This document shows positions 14,148-15,909 of a stretch of 15,909 nucleotides of DNA, one piece after another; the first letter of the stretch is position 1; each line of letters starts with the position of its first letter. The stretch comes from Firmicutes bacterium UBA5766 (lineage in GTDB: Bacteria; Bacillota; Desulfotomaculia; Desulfotomaculales; Nap2-2B), in the NCBI GenBank assembly GCA_002418775.1, contig DIEU01000061.1, positions 1-15,909 on the forward strand. The letters run 5' to 3'. The notes below the pieces were generated by a model, which saw nothing but the letters and a program-made list of their open reading frames with translations, was not told the DNA's origin and ran no database searches. The translations under genes and the position numbers were made by a program.

Positions 14148-14169
14148 ACAGTTTCCCAATACAAACTGT
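14148..14169. terminator. Hairpin in the convergent gap between manC-like gene and typA
   Basis: A perfect 7-bp inverted repeat, ACAGTTT (14148-14154) and AAACTGT (14163-14169), encloses an 8-nt loop. No strong T tract follows on either strand. A longer-range pair, GGGAAGAA (14117-14124) and TTCTTCCC (14198-14205), encloses it. It could act as a bidirectional barrier for the two convergent genes. Confidence 0.3.
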
Positions 14170-14215
14170 ACGCAATTCCACAAACGAGACAGCATTGTTC
14201 TTCCCGCAGGCATCA

Positions 14216-15909
14216 CTACTGTGCCATGATCGGATTCATAGAAGACTGAGCCGGGGCTTGAAGCTTAATCTTTACGTATCTTTCGCGTTCGCCCTTATTA
14301 ATGATCATCTTCCGGAGCCTCAGAGATTTTGGGGTTACTTCCAACAATTCATCATCTTTAATGAATTCGAGGCATTTTTCCAGTGTCATAGCAATCGGCG
14401 GTGTCAGGCGCAGGGCATCGTCGGAACCGGAAGCACGCGTATTGGTGAGGTGCTTCTTTTTGCATACATTTACCGTAATATCATCATTGCGCGCGTTTTC
14501 CCCGACAATCATGCCGGCGTATACCTCAACACCCGGTCCAATAAACAAATTACCCCTTCCCTGGGCGTTAAAAAGTCCATAGGGCACAGCGACGCCGCTC
14601 TCAAAAGCGACCAGTGAGCCCCTGGTACGGGTAATGATTTCACCCTTGAAAGGCTGATAGTATTCATAAACGTGGTTCATCACACCATTGCCCCTGGTGT
14701 CGGTTAAGAACTCGGATCTGTATCCGATCAGTCCCCTGGCCGGAATCAAAAACTCCATTTTTACAGTATTCCCCACTGCGTTAGCCATGTTCGAAAGTTC
14801 ACCCCTGCGTTTCCCGACACCTTCGATAACAGTCCCCACATACTCAGAAGGGACCTCAATGAACAATCTTTCGACGGGCTCGCTTACGACCCCGTTGATG
14901 TTTTTCATGATTACCTCCGGACGGGTTACGGCGAATTCATAACCTTCCCGGCGCATGAGTTCGATCAGTATGGACAGGTGCAACTCCCCCCGGCCGGATA
15001 CTTTAAAGCAGTCGGGATTCAATTCTTCCACACGCAAAGAGACATTGGAAAGCAGCTCGCGTTCCAGGCGGTCCCGTAAATTTCGGCTGGTCACGTAAGT
15101 TCCTTCCATGCCCGCCATGGGACTGTCGTTAACAACAAAATTCATGGAAATAGTGGGTTCGTCGATATTTACGAAAGAAACAGGCTCCACTAGGTCCGGT
15201 GAACAGATGGTGTCTCCGATATTAATCTCCTGTATGCCAGACACGGCTATTATTTCCCCGGCCCGGGCACGGTCGGTTTCCATCTTTTTAAGGCCTTCAA
15301 AGGTATAAAGTGTATTTATCCTGACCCGTTTCTCTTTGCCGGCCGTATTGCACAGAATTATCTCCTGGTCTTTGGAAATAACGCCCCTGCTTATTTTGCC
15401 GATCCCTATCCTTCCTACATAATTGTCGTAATCAATAGATGAGACGACTAACTGCAGGGGGCCGTCCGGATCGCCTTCCGGGGCGGGCATCTTTTCAATA
15501 ATCATGTCCAGCAGAGGTTTCATATCGGCTGAAGAATCATCCAGAGAGATTTTTGCATATCCTTCTTTCGCGGATGTATAGACAACCGGAAAATCAAGCT
15601 GTTCCTCACCGGCCTCAAGATCGATAAACAGATCCAACACCTTATCCACGACCTCTTCCGGACGTGCGCCCGGCCGGTCAATCTTGTTGATTACCACAAT
15701 AGGCTTCAGATACGCTTCCAGGGATTTTTTCAAAACAAAACGGGTCTGCGGCATGGAGCCCTCAAATGCGTCAACTAGCAGGAGCACCCCGTCGACCATC
15801 TTGACGATGCGCTCGACCTCTCCGCCAAAGTCTGCATGTCCCGGTGTGTCAACAATATTAATTTTGGTATCTTTATATATGATGCTGGTATTTTTTGATA
15901 ATATCGTTA
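14216..15909 (-). CDS. typA: Ribosome-associated translational GTPase TypA/BipA (N-terminus outside window)
   Basis: The frame enters from the right edge at about 15907 and ends at TAG 14216-14218. The first visible residues, TILSKNTSIIYKDTKINIVD, are followed by the G3 motif DTPGHADFGGEVER. Next comes VDAFEGSMPQTRFVL, then G4 NKIDRPGARPEEV. The following regions are the beta-barrel (VGRIGIGKISRG), the EF-G-like domain (GRGELHLSILIELMRREGYEF) and the TypA-specific C-terminal part, with RGLIGYRSEFLTDTRGNG and GLFNAQGRGNLFIGPGVEVYAGMIVGE. It ends in a basic tail. The P-loop and start codon, roughly the first 60 residues, are missing. TypA binds the ribosome and supports 50S assembly and stress or cold adaptation. 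Its gene converges with the mannose cluster and has no visible functional link to it. Confidence 0.96.
   Translation of the reverse strand, partial: TILSKNTSIIYKDTKINIVDTPGHADFGGEVERIVKMVDGVLLLVDAFEGSMPQTRFVLKKSLEAYLKPIVVINKIDRPGARPEEVVDKVLDLFIDLEAGEEQLDFPVVYTSAKEGYAKISLDDSSADMKPLLDMIIEKMPAPEGDPDGPLQLVVSSIDYDNYVGRIGIGKISRGVISKDQEIILCNTAGKEKRVRINTLYTFEGLKKMETDRARAGEIIAVSGIQEINIGDTICSPDLVEPVSFVNIDEPTISMNFVVNDSPMAGMEGTYVTSRNLRDRLERELLSNVSLRVEELNPDCFKVSGRGELHLSILIELMRREGYEFAVTRPEVIMKNINGVVSEPVERLFIEVPSEYVGTVIEGVGKRRGELSNMANAVGNTVKMEFLIPARGLIGYRSEFLTDTRGNGVMNHVYEYYQPFKGEIITRTRGSLVAFESGVAVPYGLFNAQGRGNLFIGPGVEVYAGMIVGENARNDDITVNVCKKKHLTNTRASGSDDALRLTPPIAMTLEKCLEFIKDDELLEVTPKSLRLRKMIINKGERERYVKIKLQAPAQSSMNPIMAQ

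Noticed and set aside
14108..14617. 169-residue plus-strand ORF after the manC-like gene
   Set aside because: Most of it is antisense to typA, whose protein is unmistakable; it has low-complexity shadow composition and no ribosome binding site.
1..15909. CRISPR arrays, tRNA or rRNA genes
   Set aside because: No regularly spaced repeat series, no cloverleaf with CCA-type acceptor and no rRNA-like segment was found on either strand.

Overview
The window looks like chromosomal DNA from a low-to-moderate GC, probably spore-forming Firmicute of the Peptococcaceae type (Desulfotomaculum/Pelotomaculum-like). This rests on AGGAGG-type ribosome binding sites, an orphan multi-PAS kinase of the kind that feeds Spo0A, a BcrA-like ABC transporter, and general protein style. 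The placement is inference; no rRNA or other phylogenetic marker beyond partial typA is present.

Left part (1-4400) is a scarred region. It opens with the tail of an unidentified ORF and a repeated 14-bp motif that looks like the end of a mobile element. That end abuts a histidine kinase whose PAS domain begins in mid-fold (coding sense is readable from 151, first usable start at 217). Next come a Gln-rich hypothetical protein (1140-1667) with a clear terminator, then an ABC exporter locus in decay. The ATPase is cut after Walker B and joined out of frame to the second half of a permease, and that permease carries an in-frame stop. An intact second permease follows (2832-3629), then two small hypothetical genes around a structured, gene-free stretch.

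Middle part (4495-8900) holds a very large soluble sensor kinase on the minus strand (six PAS, one GAF, HisKA, HATPase). Its kinase core is about three quarters identical by eye to the truncated kinase at 217. Its upstream region contains a Spo0A-box-like heptamer. Divergent from it are what appears to be the N-terminal stub of a tyrosine/dual-specificity phosphatase and a small two-helix membrane protein.

Right part (9176-14013) is a carbohydrate cluster on the plus strand: a GH130 mannoside phosphorylase/mannosidase, a GT4 glycosyltransferase, an (alpha/alpha)6-type protein whose ATG directly follows the GT stop, and a bifunctional mannose-1-phosphate guanylyltransferase/phosphomannose isomerase. 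Together they could form a mannose-1-phosphate/GDP-mannose cycle that builds and recovers a mannose polymer or glycoside. This is the most interesting candidate system here. The window ends with the convergent translational GTPase gene typA (minus strand, N-terminus outside the window).
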